Notes: generated by a model from the sequence alone, not told the origin. A DNA stretch of 64,000 nt from Blautia sp. Marseille-P3201T (GCF_900120295.1 NZ_LT635469.1:62001-126000); one strand, 5' to 3'; positions 7,899 to 17,098 are shown, numbered from the stretch's first letter. Translations and numbers: made by a program.

Positions 7899-8305
7899 TC
7901 CAACTCCTTCACAATGCGGAGCGTTTGAGCCAGAAGCTGAGGATCTGTTCCATTTGGTATTGTTAGATGGAAGCTTCCTACAGACAGCTTCATTGGCTCT
8001 GCTACGGAAAGGTTATTTCTTTCCGTAGCTACCGGAATCACATTGAATGGCTGTTCATATGGGAGCGGGTCAGTATCATGAAAATCCACTCTGACAACTT
8101 CCTGGCTTTCCGGTGCACGATAGCTGCGTCCGGTTGACGCTGGCAAATCCACACAACCTTTCTGACGCAGCCTTTTTACCCAGTTGTAAAAAGTCCCCGG
8201 TTTGATGTCGTGTTCCACACACCATTGATGATCTGTCAATCCACTTTGACGGCATTCCATGATGAGACGGTATTGTTCTTTGGCAGGTATTCTTTTGCTT
8301 CTCAT
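7892..8305 (-). CDS. tnpA: IS66 accessory protein TnpA (Orf1)
   Basis: This 137-aa protein carries an N-terminal helix-turn-helix (residues about 5-45: EQYRLIMECRQSGLTD...HDIKPGTFYNWVKRLR), typical of IS66 Orf1. I chose the ATG at 8305, which has GGAGG 7 bases upstream; the frame is open further upstream without support. It probably binds the IS ends. It is the first gene of the IS operon, about 150 bases inside the right end. Confidence 0.88.
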   Translation of the reverse strand: MRSKRIPAKEQYRLIMECRQSGLTDHQWCVEHDIKPGTFYNWVKRLRQKGCVDLPASTGRSYRAPESQEVVRVDFHDTDPLPYEQPFNVIPVATERNNLSVAEPMKLSVGSFHLTIPNGTDPQLLAQTLRIVKELEC

Positions 8306-8472
8306 GAGCACACCTCCATAAATCGGATAGAGTAAAATGCTCGCATCTATCATTTCTGGCAAGAGAAGATAAAGTGAAATGCTTGCATTTTCTAATGATT
8401 ATTATGGATTCATTTTTAGGGCAACACAATCCGTCGAATTATTTTGCGCTTACGTAATATCTTGTTTTTCTG

Positions 8473-8500
8473 TTTACATCCCCTATTTTTACGATATAAT
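8473..8500 (+). promoter_or_regulatory. Promoter of the large serine recombinase
   Basis: TTTACA (8473-8478), a 16-base spacer and a perfect TATAAT (8495-8500) lie 48 bases before the recombinase ATG. The IS66 insertion ends 19 bases upstream and leaves the promoter intact. Confidence 0.65.
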
Positions 8501-8547
8501 AAAAAGTAGTAACAGAATGATATCTACCTAACAGAAAGGATAATCCT

Positions 8548-10116
8548 ATGAAGATTGCAGCCTATTGCCGTGTTTCCACAGATAAAGCCGACCAGCTCAA
8601 CAGTTTAGAAGCTCAAAAGGAATTTTTCTCCGAATACACCCAGCGTACCGGAGATGTTTTAGTAAAATTATATGCAGATGAAGGTATTTCCGGAACGAAA
8701 ATCAAAAATCGCAAGGAATTTCTTCGCATGATGTCGGATGCAGAAAAGGGAATGTTTGATATGGTCGTTGTAAAGGACATTTCTCGTTTTGCCAGAAATA
8801 CCGTAGATCTTTTACAGAATGTTCGCAAGTTGAAAGCGTTAGGTATTGAAACACAGTTCCTGACAGCAAATATGACAAGTATGGGAAATAGTGAGTTTGT
8901 TCTCACCATCTTTGGAGCATTGGCTCAGGAAGAAAGTGCGAATACGTCTAAGCGAGTGAAATTTGGAAAGAAACTAAACGCAGAAAAAGGACGAGTTCCT
9001 AACATTGTGTACGGGTACGATAAAACAATCGGAGATTATTTCAACCTTGAGATCAACAAAGAAGAATCGAAGGTTGTAAAGCAAATTTATAAGTGGTACA
9101 CAGAGGAGGGTTACGGTGCTGCCAAGATTTCCAATATGCTGAATGAAAAGGGGTATCGGACAAAGAGAAATTGCAAATGGAGCCAGAATGCCATCTGCCG
9201 GATTTTGACCAATGAGATTTATACGGGAAAGATTATCAATGGAAAGCAGGAAATTAGTGATTTTCTGACTGGTCAGAGAAGAGAGAAGGATGAAACGGAA
9301 TGGCTTGTTGTGGAACGTCCGGAACTTCGTATTATAGAAGATGAAGTGTTTGAAAAAGCACAGGAAATTCTTCGCGGAAGAAACGATGCATTCAATTTGA
9401 ATCATGAGCGACAAAGCAACAAATATTTGTTTTCTACATTGATTAAATGTAAAGAATGTGGCTGGTCATTCCGACGAACAGTTCGTACTTACAAAAATAC
9501 GTATGTGCGTTGGGTTTGTTCCGGAAGAAATGGAAAAGGAGCAGATAGTTGTCCAAATAAAACAGCTGTAGATGAAGAAGAATTAATTCAGGTTTTACAG
9601 GAATATTTTAATCGGGTTCTTCAGCAAAAAAATAAAGTGATTGACTATGTTGTGAAAGAATTCCAGAGAGTGTACAAAGCAAAAGATGAAAATGCAGAGT
9701 ACGAGAAGGAATTGAATTTGCAGATTGCCAGATTACAGAGACTGCGACAGAAATATATGGATATGTATACCGATGATTTGATCTCCCGAGAAGAATTGAA
9801 TGATAAGTTGGGTGGTACTCGTCAAGAACTGGATCGTCTGGAAAATGAATTGAAAATGGTATCCAGCAATTTGACAAAAGGAGATCAGATGGAAAAAATC
9901 TTAAATGATACCTTTAAGCAGATTGAGGATATTACAGATGTTCATGAGATGACCAACGTACAATTAAAGAAACTGATTAAGAAAATAGAAGTAGACAAAG
10001 ATGGAAATGTGGATATTTACCTTCGTTTACTAGGCGATTTGGGATTAAATGAAAGCATTTTAGTGGAAGACGAATGTGAAAATAAAACAGCTCTAAATAG
10101 TAACGACCAAACATAA
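8548..10116 (+). CDS. Large serine recombinase (integrase of the mobile element)
   Basis: This 522-aa protein has the resolvase catalytic domain at residues 1-145, with nucleophile Ser10 in YCRVSTDK and the arginine-bearing KDISRFARN (76-84). A recombinase domain follows (about 150-260). Next come a zinc ribbon with C301, C304, C324 and C335 and a coiled-coil segment (about 375-440), as in phage and ICE large serine integrases. It mediates attP x attB integration. Its ORF ends exactly where a broken gene remnant begins, as expected at an attachment junction. The ribosome site is AGAAAGGA, 8 bases before the ATG. Confidence 0.92.
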   Translation: MKIAAYCRVSTDKADQLNSLEAQKEFFSEYTQRTGDVLVKLYADEGISGTKIKNRKEFLRMMSDAEKGMFDMVVVKDISRFARNTVDLLQNVRKLKALGIETQFLTANMTSMGNSEFVLTIFGALAQEESANTSKRVKFGKKLNAEKGRVPNIVYGYDKTIGDYFNLEINKEESKVVKQIYKWYTEEGYGAAKISNMLNEKGYRTKRNCKWSQNAICRILTNEIYTGKIINGKQEISDFLTGQRREKDETEWLVVERPELRIIEDEVFEKAQEILRGRNDAFNLNHERQSNKYLFSTLIKCKECGWSFRRTVRTYKNTYVRWVCSGRNGKGADSCPNKTAVDEEELIQVLQEYFNRVLQQKNKVIDYVVKEFQRVYKAKDENAEYEKELNLQIARLQRLRQKYMDMYTDDLISREELNDKLGGTRQELDRLENELKMVSSNLTKGDQMEKILNDTFKQIEDITDVHEMTNVQLKKLIKKIEVDKDGNVDIYLRLLGDLGLNESILVEDECENKTALNSNDQT

Positions 10117-10306
10117 AGATGTAACAGAGCGATTACAGCAACTTAATCCTACTCTGGCGCATAGTGCCAGAAAAGTGCTTGATGTAAATAAATCAGAGCG
10201 CCATATTCGCGGAGGACTTGCTACCAGAGAAAAATATTTACATCACAGGAGCATAGGGAAAAATAGAAAGAAAGGATGTCCAATTACATTAGGGCAAGAA
10301 AAGTAA
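10097..10306 (+). pseudogene. 3' remnant of a split gene (probable attachment-site target)
   Basis: A frame open from 10097 to the TAA at 10304-10306 translates to about 69 protein-like residues containing SERHIRGGLATREKY. It has no start codon except an internal GTG at 10175. It begins inside the end of the recombinase gene, and its stop overlaps an ATG of the next gene (TAATG). This is best read as the C-terminal part of a gene cut by integration, with the 5' part at the other end of the element, outside the window. I cannot name the gene. Confidence 0.45.
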
Positions 10307-10983
10307 TGAGCAAAAGAGAACTAAAACCACCGGTAATACCGAAAGAATTAGTGCTTGTAGGAGATGCGAGAAGCATCTTGGAAGAAAGTGCCGAACAAGA
10401 GTATGAAATAGTAAATCGATTATTTGAAAATATATTTTTGACGAAAATTCATGCGGTACATTTGGAGTTTAAACAGACTGTTTTTAAAGGATGTAGATTT
10501 ATAGGCTGTGATTTTTCCGAAACATCTTTTGTAAATGTTCAGTTTGTGGATTGTGATTTCTCAAATTCCAATTTGAGCGATACTTATTTTAAGTGCTGCT
10601 CTTTTCATAAATGCAAAGCAGTAGGTGCAGATTTTTATGGGAGCAGGATAAATCACGTTACATTTTTTGAATGTAATTTCTGCGAAACAGGTTTTGATGC
10701 AACGCATATTAGTTTTGTGAAAATGGAAAATGCAGATTTTACGGACGCAGGATTTAGTAAAAGCAGATTTGCGAATTTGGAGATTAACCAAGTATGCTTT
10801 CGTAAGGCCAGTTTTTTCAAAACATCATTGAAGAATGTTGACTTTTCCACATGTAATATAGAAGAGATTACGATCTCAGATACAATGGAAGAACTAAGGG
10901 GAATAAAAGTTAATATGATTCAGGCAGTAGATTTGGTAAAACGATTGGGAATTGTGGTTAAAGAAACGGAAAATCTTTCCTAG
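10306..10983 (+). CDS. Pentapeptide-repeat protein
   Basis: The protein is 225 aa from ATG 10306; an in-frame ATG at 10276 would add 10 residues but has no spaced ribosome site. From about residue 55 to 190 it is built of pentapeptide repeats with the A(D/N)LXX-like pattern, for example FKGCRFIGCDFSETSF, FVDCDFSNSNLSD and FFECNFCETGFD. These predict a right-handed quadrilateral beta-helix. The ATG overlaps the stop of the upstream gene remnant (TAATG), so it was once translationally coupled to that gene. The function of this subgroup is unknown; DNA-gyrase protection is known only for the Qnr/MfpA branch. Confidence 0.8.
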   Translation: MSKRELKPPVIPKELVLVGDARSILEESAEQEYEIVNRLFENIFLTKIHAVHLEFKQTVFKGCRFIGCDFSETSFVNVQFVDCDFSNSNLSDTYFKCCSFHKCKAVGADFYGSRINHVTFFECNFCETGFDATHISFVKMENADFTDAGFSKSRFANLEINQVCFRKASFFKTSLKNVDFSTCNIEEITISDTMEELRGIKVNMIQAVDLVKRLGIVVKETENLS

Positions 10984-11073
10984 AATTTGTTAGAGATGAA
11001 CTTGATAAAATAAGATGGATTTGCTAAACTAAAAGAGTATAAATGCAAATAAAAGTCAAAGGAGAAAATAAAA

Positions 11074-12423
11074 ATGGAAAATAAAATTACATTTGACTAT
11101 TCAAAAGCAGTAAACGTTGTTCGTGAAGAAGAAGTAGCGGCAATGGAAAAAATGGTAGAGGCAGCAAAAGAAGTTCTTGTATCCAGAACAGGTCTGGGAA
11201 ATGATTTCCTTGGCTGGATTGATCTTCCTGTTAATTATGATAAAGAAGAATTTGACAGAATTAAAAAAGCAGCAGATAAGATTAAAAATGACTCTGATGT
11301 ACTTCTTGTAATTGGAATTGGTGGTTCTTATTTAGGTGCCAGAGCTGCAATTGACTTTTTGGGACACCCGTTTTATAACAATCTGAGAAAAGAAGATAGA
11401 AAGACACCTGAAATTTATTATGTGGGAAACAATATCAGTGGTGCTTATGTAAAAGGATTAGCAGAAGTGATCGGTGACAGAGACTTTTCCATTAACGTTA
11501 TTTCAAAATCAGGAACAACTACAGAGCCGGCGATTGCTTTCCGTATCTTCAAAGAAATGATTGAAGAAAAATATGGAAAGGAAGAAGCAGCAAAGAGAAT
11601 TTATGCGACTACAGATAAAGAAAGAGGCGCACTGAAAACTCTGGCAACAGAAGAAGGATATGAAACATTCGTAGTTCCGGATGATGTAGGAGGACGTTTC
11701 TCTGTACTTACAGCAGTAGGTCTTTTGCCAATTGCAGTAAGCGGTGTTTCTATTGATGCACTTATGGAAGGTGCAGCATCAGGAAGAGAATTAGCATTAA
11801 ATACACCTTATACAGAGAATGATGCATTAAAATATGCGGCAGTTCGTAATATTCTTCATAAAAAAGGCAAAGCAGTAGAAATTCTTGCAAACTATGAACC
11901 AACTTTACATTATGTTGCAGAATGGTGGAAACAGCTGTATGGAGAAAGTGAAGGAAAAGATCAGAAAGGTATTTACCCGGCATCTGTAGATTTTACAACA
12001 GATTTACATTCTCTTGGACAGTTTATTCAGGATGGATCCAGAATTATGTTTGAAACAGTTCTTGAAATTGAAGAACCAAAAGCAGATGTGATTATTAAAG
12101 AAGCAGAATGCGACTTAGACGGATTAAATTATCTGGCAGGAAAAGGCATGGATTTTGTAAATAAGAGTGCTATGAATGGAACTATTCTTGCACATACAGA
12201 TGGAAATACACCAAACCTTATGGTGAAAATTCCGCAGCAGAATGAATTTTATTTAGGACAGTTATTCTATTTCTTTGAATTTGCCTGTGGAATTAGCGGA
12301 TATCTTACAGGAGTTAATCCATTTGATCAACCGGGTGTAGAAAGCTATAAAAAGAATATGTTTGCACTCTTGGGAAAACCGGGATTTGAAGAAAGAAGAA
12401 AAGAATTATTAGAAAGATTATAA
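11074..12423 (+). CDS. pgi: Glucose-6-phosphate isomerase
   Basis: This 449-aa protein interconverts glucose-6-phosphate and fructose-6-phosphate in glycolysis, in the cytosol. It has both SIS-domain signatures, GIGGSYLGA (81-89) and [10 protein letters not shown] (144-153), and the [13 protein letters not shown] block near residue 290 with the active-site Glu. Length matches the short Firmicutes form. The ribosome site is AAAGGAG. The gene stands alone. Its original terminator, immediately downstream, is now split by an IS66 element. Confidence 0.97.
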   Translation: MENKITFDYSKAVNVVREEEVAAMEKMVEAAKEVLVSRTGLGNDFLGWIDLPVNYDKEEFDRIKKAADKIKNDSDVLLVIGIGGSYLGARAAIDFLGHPFYNNLRKEDRKTPEIYYVGNNISGAYVKGLAEVIGDRDFSINVISKSGTTTEPAIAFRIFKEMIEEKYGKEEAAKRIYATTDKERGALKTLATEEGYETFVVPDDVGGRFSVLTAVGLLPIAVSGVSIDALMEGAASGRELALNTPYTENDALKYAAVRNILHKKGKAVEILANYEPTLHYVAEWWKQLYGESEGKDQKGIYPASVDFTTDLHSLGQFIQDGSRIMFETVLEIEEPKADVIIKEAECDLDGLNYLAGKGMDFVNKSAMNGTILAHTDGNTPNLMVKIPQQNEFYLGQLFYFFEFACGISGYLTGVNPFDQPGVESYKKNMFALLGKPGFEERRKELLERL

Positions 12424-12434
12424 TTTAGAAACGA

Positions 12435-12454
12435 AAAACAGGATTACCGCATTG
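12435..12454 (+). terminator. Left half of the split pgi terminator
   Basis: ACAGGATTACCGC (12438-12450) is the left stem arm; the right arm GCGGCAATCCTGT and a T-run lie at 15276-15293. Removing the IS66 and one 8-bp duplicate (CCGCATTG) rebuilds a 13-bp stem with a short loop flanked by A- and T-runs. It was a bidirectional terminator shared with the converging gene at 15292-15558. Confidence 0.8.
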
Positions 12455-12515
12455 GTAAACGCAAAATAGCGAGTACCTTGACATTTTTAGGCGGCTGCTT
12501 TGCAGCCACCAATAT

Positions 12516-14135
12516 TTAAGCTTTGCGGATTTCTGCCGGAAGTTTTTCTGACCATGGCAAAAGATTTTCCAAAAAGGAACAATCCCTGTCATCCATGTGT
12601 TTCGGCATCTCTTCCAAGAGATGCTGCACATAATCAAAAGGTTTCAGATTATTGGCTTTTGCAGTTTCTACAATACTGTAAATGATTGCGGAAGATTTGG
12701 CTCCATGGATCGTATCGATCATCTGCCAGTTCTTCTTTCCGATACAGAAACCACGGATTGCCCTTTCGGATGCATTATTATCGATCGGAACATCTCCATC
12801 TGTAAGAAATACCCGGAGATATTTTTCCTGATTCAGTGCATAGCCAACAGCATCACCAAATTTATCCTTCTTGGACACATTTATAGTTTTTAGGTACGCA
12901 AAAAACGCATCCACAAGTGGTTTGATAACCGCCTGCCGTTGCTTAAGCCGTTCATCAGAAGAAAGGTCCTTCAGCTTCCCTTCTTCCCGATAGATTGCCT
13001 GAATCTGTTTCATCAAAAGAAATGCATTGGATTCCTTTTGATAGGATTTCGAAATCAGCTTTAAGGCTTCATCAAATCTGCGGCGACAGTGCACCCAGCA
13101 TCCGGCAATGGTCAGTTCTTCCAACTCTTTTTCTAAAGTATGGTAGACCTGGTAACCGTCTGTTACACAGATGCCGTCGTACCCTTTTAGGAATTCCCGT
13201 GGATGGGATGCATTTCTCGTCTGCTGGTATTCATACAGGACAATCTGCCGTTTTTGATACAAATGTCCGGAACGGTATACCCACATCCAGCTTTTGCTTC
13301 CGGCTTTGCGCCCGTCATGGTTTACAAGCACCGGCGTTTCATCTGCCTGGATGACGTGGTAGAAATACAATTCTTTATGAAGATAATCATAAAGGATTGA
13401 TAGATATTCCTCTGCCAAACGTATGCACCAGTTTGCCATGTTCTGCCTTGTGATCTGCAGGCCATAACGCTGGAATTCCTGCTCCAATCGATAGAGAGGA
13501 ACTGCGTTCACATATTTTCCATTGATGATCGCAGCACCCAGAGATGGTGATACCAGACTCCCATGCAGTAACGTCTTTGGATGGTCTGCTTTCACCATGT
13601 GTTCATCTGTTTTGCTGGCATACACACCGATGTGATGTTCTTCTACTTCTACCTTCGCAGGTACGAAATGATATTTTCTGGAAATGGCATCCGGTAACTG
13701 TTTCCAACCCCTGACACCGAATTCCGCTTCCAATTCCTCCGCGGACAGATAATGGTCGATCCGTCTGACCGGAAGCCCGGAAAGATCTGCTTCTTTCTTT
13801 CCCTTACGCTTCGGCTGCTTTGGAGACTTCAGTTCCAGATCCTCAGGCTCTGCCGCATTAAGATCACAGACTGCTTCTGCTTCATTGAAAAAGACAATCG
13901 TTCCGTTTACTTCTCGAAAACAGATCTGACTGGTATCTTCCATTTTTTCAGAAGACCTGCCAAAACGGTTCTGCTTACCAAGGATCACCTGTTCCATCAG
14001 AAGCTGCATTTTTTCATTCGATGCGTGAAGCTCCTTTGTTAAAGCATTCAACTGTTCCTGCTGTTGTAAAAGAAGCTGGATAAGAAACGACTTATCAACG
14101 TTATTTAATTGTTCCTCCGTATAATTGACTGCCAT
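12516..14135 (-). CDS. tnpC: IS66 transposase TnpC
   Basis: This 539-aa IS66 transposase starts at ATG 14135, with GAGG 7 bases upstream. It has a coiled-coil N-terminus (about 5-50), then the DDE core: VIQADETPVLV (first Asp), ICVTDGYQVYH with HCRRRFDEAL (second Asp) and PIDNNASERAIRGFCIGKKN (Glu). Unlike the other IS66 copy it lacks an obvious CxxC zinc block near residues 130-170. It is apparently intact and active. Confidence 0.92.
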   Translation of the reverse strand: MAVNYTEEQLNNVDKSFLIQLLLQQQEQLNALTKELHASNEKMQLLMEQVILGKQNRFGRSSEKMEDTSQICFREVNGTIVFFNEAEAVCDLNAAEPEDLELKSPKQPKRKGKKEADLSGLPVRRIDHYLSAEELEAEFGVRGWKQLPDAISRKYHFVPAKVEVEEHHIGVYASKTDEHMVKADHPKTLLHGSLVSPSLGAAIINGKYVNAVPLYRLEQEFQRYGLQITRQNMANWCIRLAEEYLSILYDYLHKELYFYHVIQADETPVLVNHDGRKAGSKSWMWVYRSGHLYQKRQIVLYEYQQTRNASHPREFLKGYDGICVTDGYQVYHTLEKELEELTIAGCWVHCRRRFDEALKLISKSYQKESNAFLLMKQIQAIYREEGKLKDLSSDERLKQRQAVIKPLVDAFFAYLKTINVSKKDKFGDAVGYALNQEKYLRVFLTDGDVPIDNNASERAIRGFCIGKKNWQMIDTIHGAKSSAIIYSIVETAKANNLKPFDYVQHLLEEMPKHMDDRDCSFLENLLPWSEKLPAEIRKA

Positions 14136-14223
14136 AACCAAACCTCACTTTCCTAAGTGGTATTATAGCAGAATCAACAGTTTTTGGCTATTTTTGCATT
14201 CTGTTACCTTCGTTACTTTGACG

Positions 14224-14290
14224 GTGGATAACAGTCATGAATACCTGAAGATAAAAGCCAGAATTTCAGATATTTATGACTGTTATCCAC
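14224..14290 (-). repeat. Long imperfect hairpin between tnpB and tnpC
   Basis: Two 27-base arms (14224-14250 and 14264-14290) match at about 24 positions around a 13-base loop; the tip reads GTGGATAACAGTCAT. It is not at an IS end and does not cover the tnpC ribosome site, unlike the hairpin in the other IS66. It probably acts on the mRNA as an attenuator or processing site (inference). Confidence 0.6.
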
Positions 14291-14428
14291 AATCTGAAAA
14301 GTTTTGGAATCCAGAGTATCATAGAAACTCACAGAAAACTTTCAGGATGTGAATAACTTTCAATTTTATATTGCACTGGGTAACCCGGTGTGGATGAAAG
14401 TGATTTTATTTTCTATGTTTTGCACAAA

Positions 14429-14791
14429 TCATAAGGAGAATCCAGGATCAGGAACTTCTTCTATGGGATGTCTGGCAACGATTTCCAGACCCTGCATCAA
14501 CATTCGATACTGGTCTGTGCTGATCTCCAGCGCTTCCTCCTGTGTACGAGGCCATCGGAAGTTCCCATTTTCAATCCGCTTATACAGAAGGAGAAATCCA
14601 TCACCTTCCCAGATGAGTCCTTTTATCCGGTCCGTACGCTTACCGCAAAATAAGAATAATGTATTCTTATCATAAGGATCGAGCTGGAACTGAAAACGTA
14701 TGATTCTTGCCAAGCCGTCAATTCCTCTGCGCAGATCCGTAAATCCAGTTGCCAGATACACTTTTTTGAATCCGGTACCATCATTGAGCAT
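14429..14791 (-). CDS. tnpB: IS66 accessory protein TnpB (Orf2)
   Basis: This 120-aa protein has the TnpB/Orf2 pattern: YLATGFTDLRRGIDGL, LFLFCGKRTDRIKGLIWEGDGF and GNFRWPR. It overlaps the end of tnpA by 11 bases, as is usual in IS66 operons, and is separated from tnpC by about 290 bases of non-coding DNA that hold a long hairpin. Confidence 0.92.
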   Translation of the reverse strand: MLNDGTGFKKVYLATGFTDLRRGIDGLARIIRFQFQLDPYDKNTLFLFCGKRTDRIKGLIWEGDGFLLLYKRIENGNFRWPRTQEEALEISTDQYRMLMQGLEIVARHPIEEVPDPGFSL

Positions 14792-15146
14792 TTCTGATCA
14801 CTCCCAAAAGTGTACTTAGAAAGGAGGCAGAAGCCTGGTCGGTGATTTCCAACGTGAGGTTGCTTCCACTTCTGATTATGGCAGCGATTTTATGCTCTGA
14901 GGTCGTATTTACCGGATGGAGTGCAGAGGAAGGAACTTCTACAAAGGCTTGTGTATGCTCCGCAGTTTCTAAGTAAGCCTCACGGACTTTCCGGAGTCTC
15001 CAGTAGTAACTCGCTTTTGTAATGTCGTGCAGCTGACACCATTCATCGATTTTCATTCCCTGTGGACGGTTTTGACAGTCTCGGATCAAATCAGCCCATT
15101 CATTCAGGCGGGTTTGCTGTGCAACTAAACTTGTGTGAGATTTCAT
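14781..15146 (-). CDS. tnpA: IS66 accessory protein TnpA (Orf1)
   Basis: This 121-aa protein has an N-terminal helix-turn-helix-like region (RLNEWADLIRDCQNR...HDITKASYYWRLRKVR, about 13-55), placed like IS66 Orf1. The start has AGGAGGTGAGTC upstream. It is the first gene of the element, 120 bases inside its right end. Confidence 0.88.
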   Translation of the reverse strand: MKSHTSLVAQQTRLNEWADLIRDCQNRPQGMKIDEWCQLHDITKASYYWRLRKVREAYLETAEHTQAFVEVPSSALHPVNTTSEHKIAAIIRSGSNLTLEITDQASASFLSTLLGVIRNAQ

Positions 15147-15266
15147 GACTCACCTCCTGTGATAAAGTCTAAAAAGTTGAGTACTAAACTATTTAGACTT
15201 TGTAGTGATGAGTCTATTATCTCACATCGGATGATTTTGAACAGGTACTCGCTATTTTGCGTTTAC

Positions 15267-15293
15267 CCGCATTGAGCGGCAATCCTGTTTTTT
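15267..15293 (+). terminator. Right half of the split pgi terminator
   Basis: The second copy of the target duplication CCGCATTG (15267-15274) is followed by the stem arm GCGGCAATCCTGT and TTTTTT. See the left half at 12435-12454. Neither half alone can form the original hairpin. Confidence 0.8.
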
Positions 15294-15558
15294 AATCTTC
15301 TTCGATAATCTGTATTTCAAAATAATCAAAATCAAGAATTTCAATGAAATTATCCTGAGAAAAACGAACTTTTGAAAATTTTTGAAAATCCTTGATATTA
15401 GCATCTAACCATATTGGTGAAGGCAGATCGAATTTATGACAAATACAATCGAGAGAATGAAATACCTTTTTTGTACGGGTGTCTGTAGTATCATCACAGA
15501 CTACAGTGCTTTTTAGTATGTGTGTATCTTTATAAATGCTTCCCATTAATCGAAACAT
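15292..15558 (-). CDS. Small conserved protein of unknown function (88 aa)
   Basis: I chose ATG 15558, which has AAAGGA 7 bases upstream, rather than the ATG 36 bases further out. The protein begins MFRLMGSIYKD and contains RTKKVFHSLDCICHKFDLPSPIWLDANIK-like and RFSQDNFIEILDFDYFEIQ-like stretches that look like a small alpha/beta domain. I believe similar short proteins are common in Lachnospiraceae, but I know no function. It converges on pgi and once shared its bidirectional terminator; IS66 now separates them. Confidence 0.7.
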   Translation of the reverse strand: MFRLMGSIYKDTHILKSTVVCDDTTDTRTKKVFHSLDCICHKFDLPSPIWLDANIKDFQKFSKVRFSQDNFIEILDFDYFEIQIIEED

Positions 15559-15841
15559 ATTGTTATCCTTTCTTATGCTCATTTTATACAGCACTATTAT
15601 ATGTAAGGGTTAAAGATGTGTAAAGAGGGTTTCTGATGAAATTGTGCATATTGCTTATGTAATTTATAAAAATATGGCAAAATGCCAGATGCCCTTTTTG
15701 GATTGTCTAGGCTTACAAAGAGTTGGAAAAATATTTGGGCATTTGAACTATGGAAAAAAAATGAAGATAGCAGTATACTAAACACAGTTCAAAAAGCAAA
15801 AAAAACGGATATTTATATATCATTTAGGAGGAAAATGAGAA

Positions 15842-16954
15842 ATGGCAAGTTTATCATTACAGCATATTAACAAAACTTATCCAAACGGATTTGAAGCAGT
15901 AAAGGATTTTAACCTTGAAATCGCAGATAAAGAATTTATCATCTTTGTAGGTCCTTCAGGTTGTGGTAAATCTACAACACTTCGTATGATTGCAGGTCTG
16001 GAAGAAATTACAGGTGGTACATTAAAAATTGGTGATAAAGTTGTAAACGATGTGGAACCAAAAGACAGAGATATCGCAATGGTATTCCAGAACTACGCTC
16101 TGTATCCACACATGACAGTTTATGATAACATGGCTTTTGGTCTTAAATTAAGAAAAGTTCCAAAAGATCAGATTGATAAAATGGTTAAAGAAGCAGCTAA
16201 AATTCTTGACCTTGAAAAATTATTAGACCGTAAACCGAAAGCTCTTTCCGGTGGTCAGAGACAGCGTGTTGCTATGGGACGTGCTATCGTGCGTGAACCT
16301 AAAGTATTCTTAATGGACGAACCTCTGTCAAACTTGGATGCAAAACTTCGTGTTCAGATGCGTACTGAAATTTCTAAATTACATGAAAGATTAGGTGCTA
16401 CAATTATTTATGTAACACATGACCAGACAGAAGCTATGACATTAGGTACAAGAATTGTTGTTATGAAAGATGGTGTTGTACAGCAGGTAGATACACCTCA
16501 GACATTATACAATGCACCATGCAACTTATTCGTTGCTGGATTTATCGGTTCTCCTCAGATGAACTTCTTAGATGCAACTGTAAAAGTAAAAGGTGATGAA
16601 GTATACTTACAGATTGGAAATACAGTACTTCAGGTACCAGCTTCTAAGAAAAAAGCTCTTATTGATGGTGGATACGATGGAAAAACAGTTGTTATGGGTA
16701 TTCGTCCAGAACACGTATACGATGATGAAGCTCGTATTCAGGCATTCCCAAATAGCATCGTAGAAGGTAAAATTACTGTATACGAATTATTAGGTGCTGA
16801 AGTATATCTGTACTTTGATACAGAAGGCTTCCCAATGACAGCAAGAGTTAACCCACGTACAACAGCAAGAACAGGTGATACTGTTAAATTTGCTCTTGAT
16901 ATGGAAAAGGTTCATGTATTCGATAAAGAAACAGAACAGGTTATCACAAACTAA
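15842..16954 (+). CDS. msmX: Sugar ABC transporter ATP-binding protein (MsmX/UgpC family)
   Basis: This 370-aa ATPase energises carbohydrate importers at the membrane. Visible are Walker A GPSGCGKST (37-45), signature LSGGQRQRVAMGRAI (about 135-149), Walker B VFLMDEPLSNLDA (about 155-167) and a C-terminal TOBE/OB regulatory domain (about 235-365, including GIRPEHV). No permease or binding protein is adjacent. That fits MsmX-type ATPases, which stand alone and serve several sugar importers. The start follows AGGAGG. Codon choice is strongly biased towards well-translated codons, unlike the neighbours, suggesting high expression. Confidence 0.92.
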   Translation: MASLSLQHINKTYPNGFEAVKDFNLEIADKEFIIFVGPSGCGKSTTLRMIAGLEEITGGTLKIGDKVVNDVEPKDRDIAMVFQNYALYPHMTVYDNMAFGLKLRKVPKDQIDKMVKEAAKILDLEKLLDRKPKALSGGQRQRVAMGRAIVREPKVFLMDEPLSNLDAKLRVQMRTEISKLHERLGATIIYVTHDQTEAMTLGTRIVVMKDGVVQQVDTPQTLYNAPCNLFVAGFIGSPQMNFLDATVKVKGDEVYLQIGNTVLQVPASKKKALIDGGYDGKTVVMGIRPEHVYDDEARIQAFPNSIVEGKITVYELLGAEVYLYFDTEGFPMTARVNPRTTARTGDTVKFALDMEKVHVFDKETEQVITN

Positions 16955-16969
16955 GATTGAAGATTATAT

Positions 16970-17006
16970 TTCCCGTCTGGTATACCAGACGGGAATTCTG
17001 CTTTAT
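16970..17006 (+). terminator. Terminator-like hairpin after the sugar ATPase gene
   Basis: A perfect 11-bp stem TTCCCGTCTGG/CCAGACGGGAA (16970-16980, 16985-16995) has a TATA loop, followed by an imperfect T-rich tail (TTCTGCTTT). Confidence 0.75.
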
Positions 17007-17098
17007 AGAATTCTTTTTACATCAGGTTGATAATTTGAAAAAAATACGTTATTATTATTTTAGAAAATTTCGGGTAAATATCAAAAAGGAGAATGATT

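Larger units (their letters stand above)
5708..8453 (-). mobile_element. Intact IS66-family insertion sequence
   Basis: The ends are inverted repeats beginning GTAAGCGCAAAATA (left from 5708; right end at 8453 on the opposite strand). It is flanked by an 8-bp target duplication GTAATATC (5700-5707 and 8454-8461), the size expected of IS66. The three canonical genes tnpA-tnpB-tnpC run leftwards. It sits between the retron and the large serine recombinase of the host mobile element. Confidence 0.93.
12455..15266 (-). mobile_element. Intact IS66-family insertion sequence inside the pgi terminator
   Basis: The ends are a perfect 24-bp inverted repeat beginning GTAAACGCAAAATAGC (12455 onward; mirrored at 15243-15266). 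The 8-bp target duplication is CCGCATTG (12447-12454 and 15267-15274). It carries tnpA, tnpB and tnpC, all leftward. It belongs to a different IS66 subgroup from the copy at 5708-8453: the proteins are clearly diverged. Confidence 0.94.

Noticed and set aside
10276-10305. Upstream ATG for the pentapeptide protein
   Set aside because: AAAGG abuts the ATG with no spacing; ATG 10306 is coupled to the upstream stop and gives a natural start.
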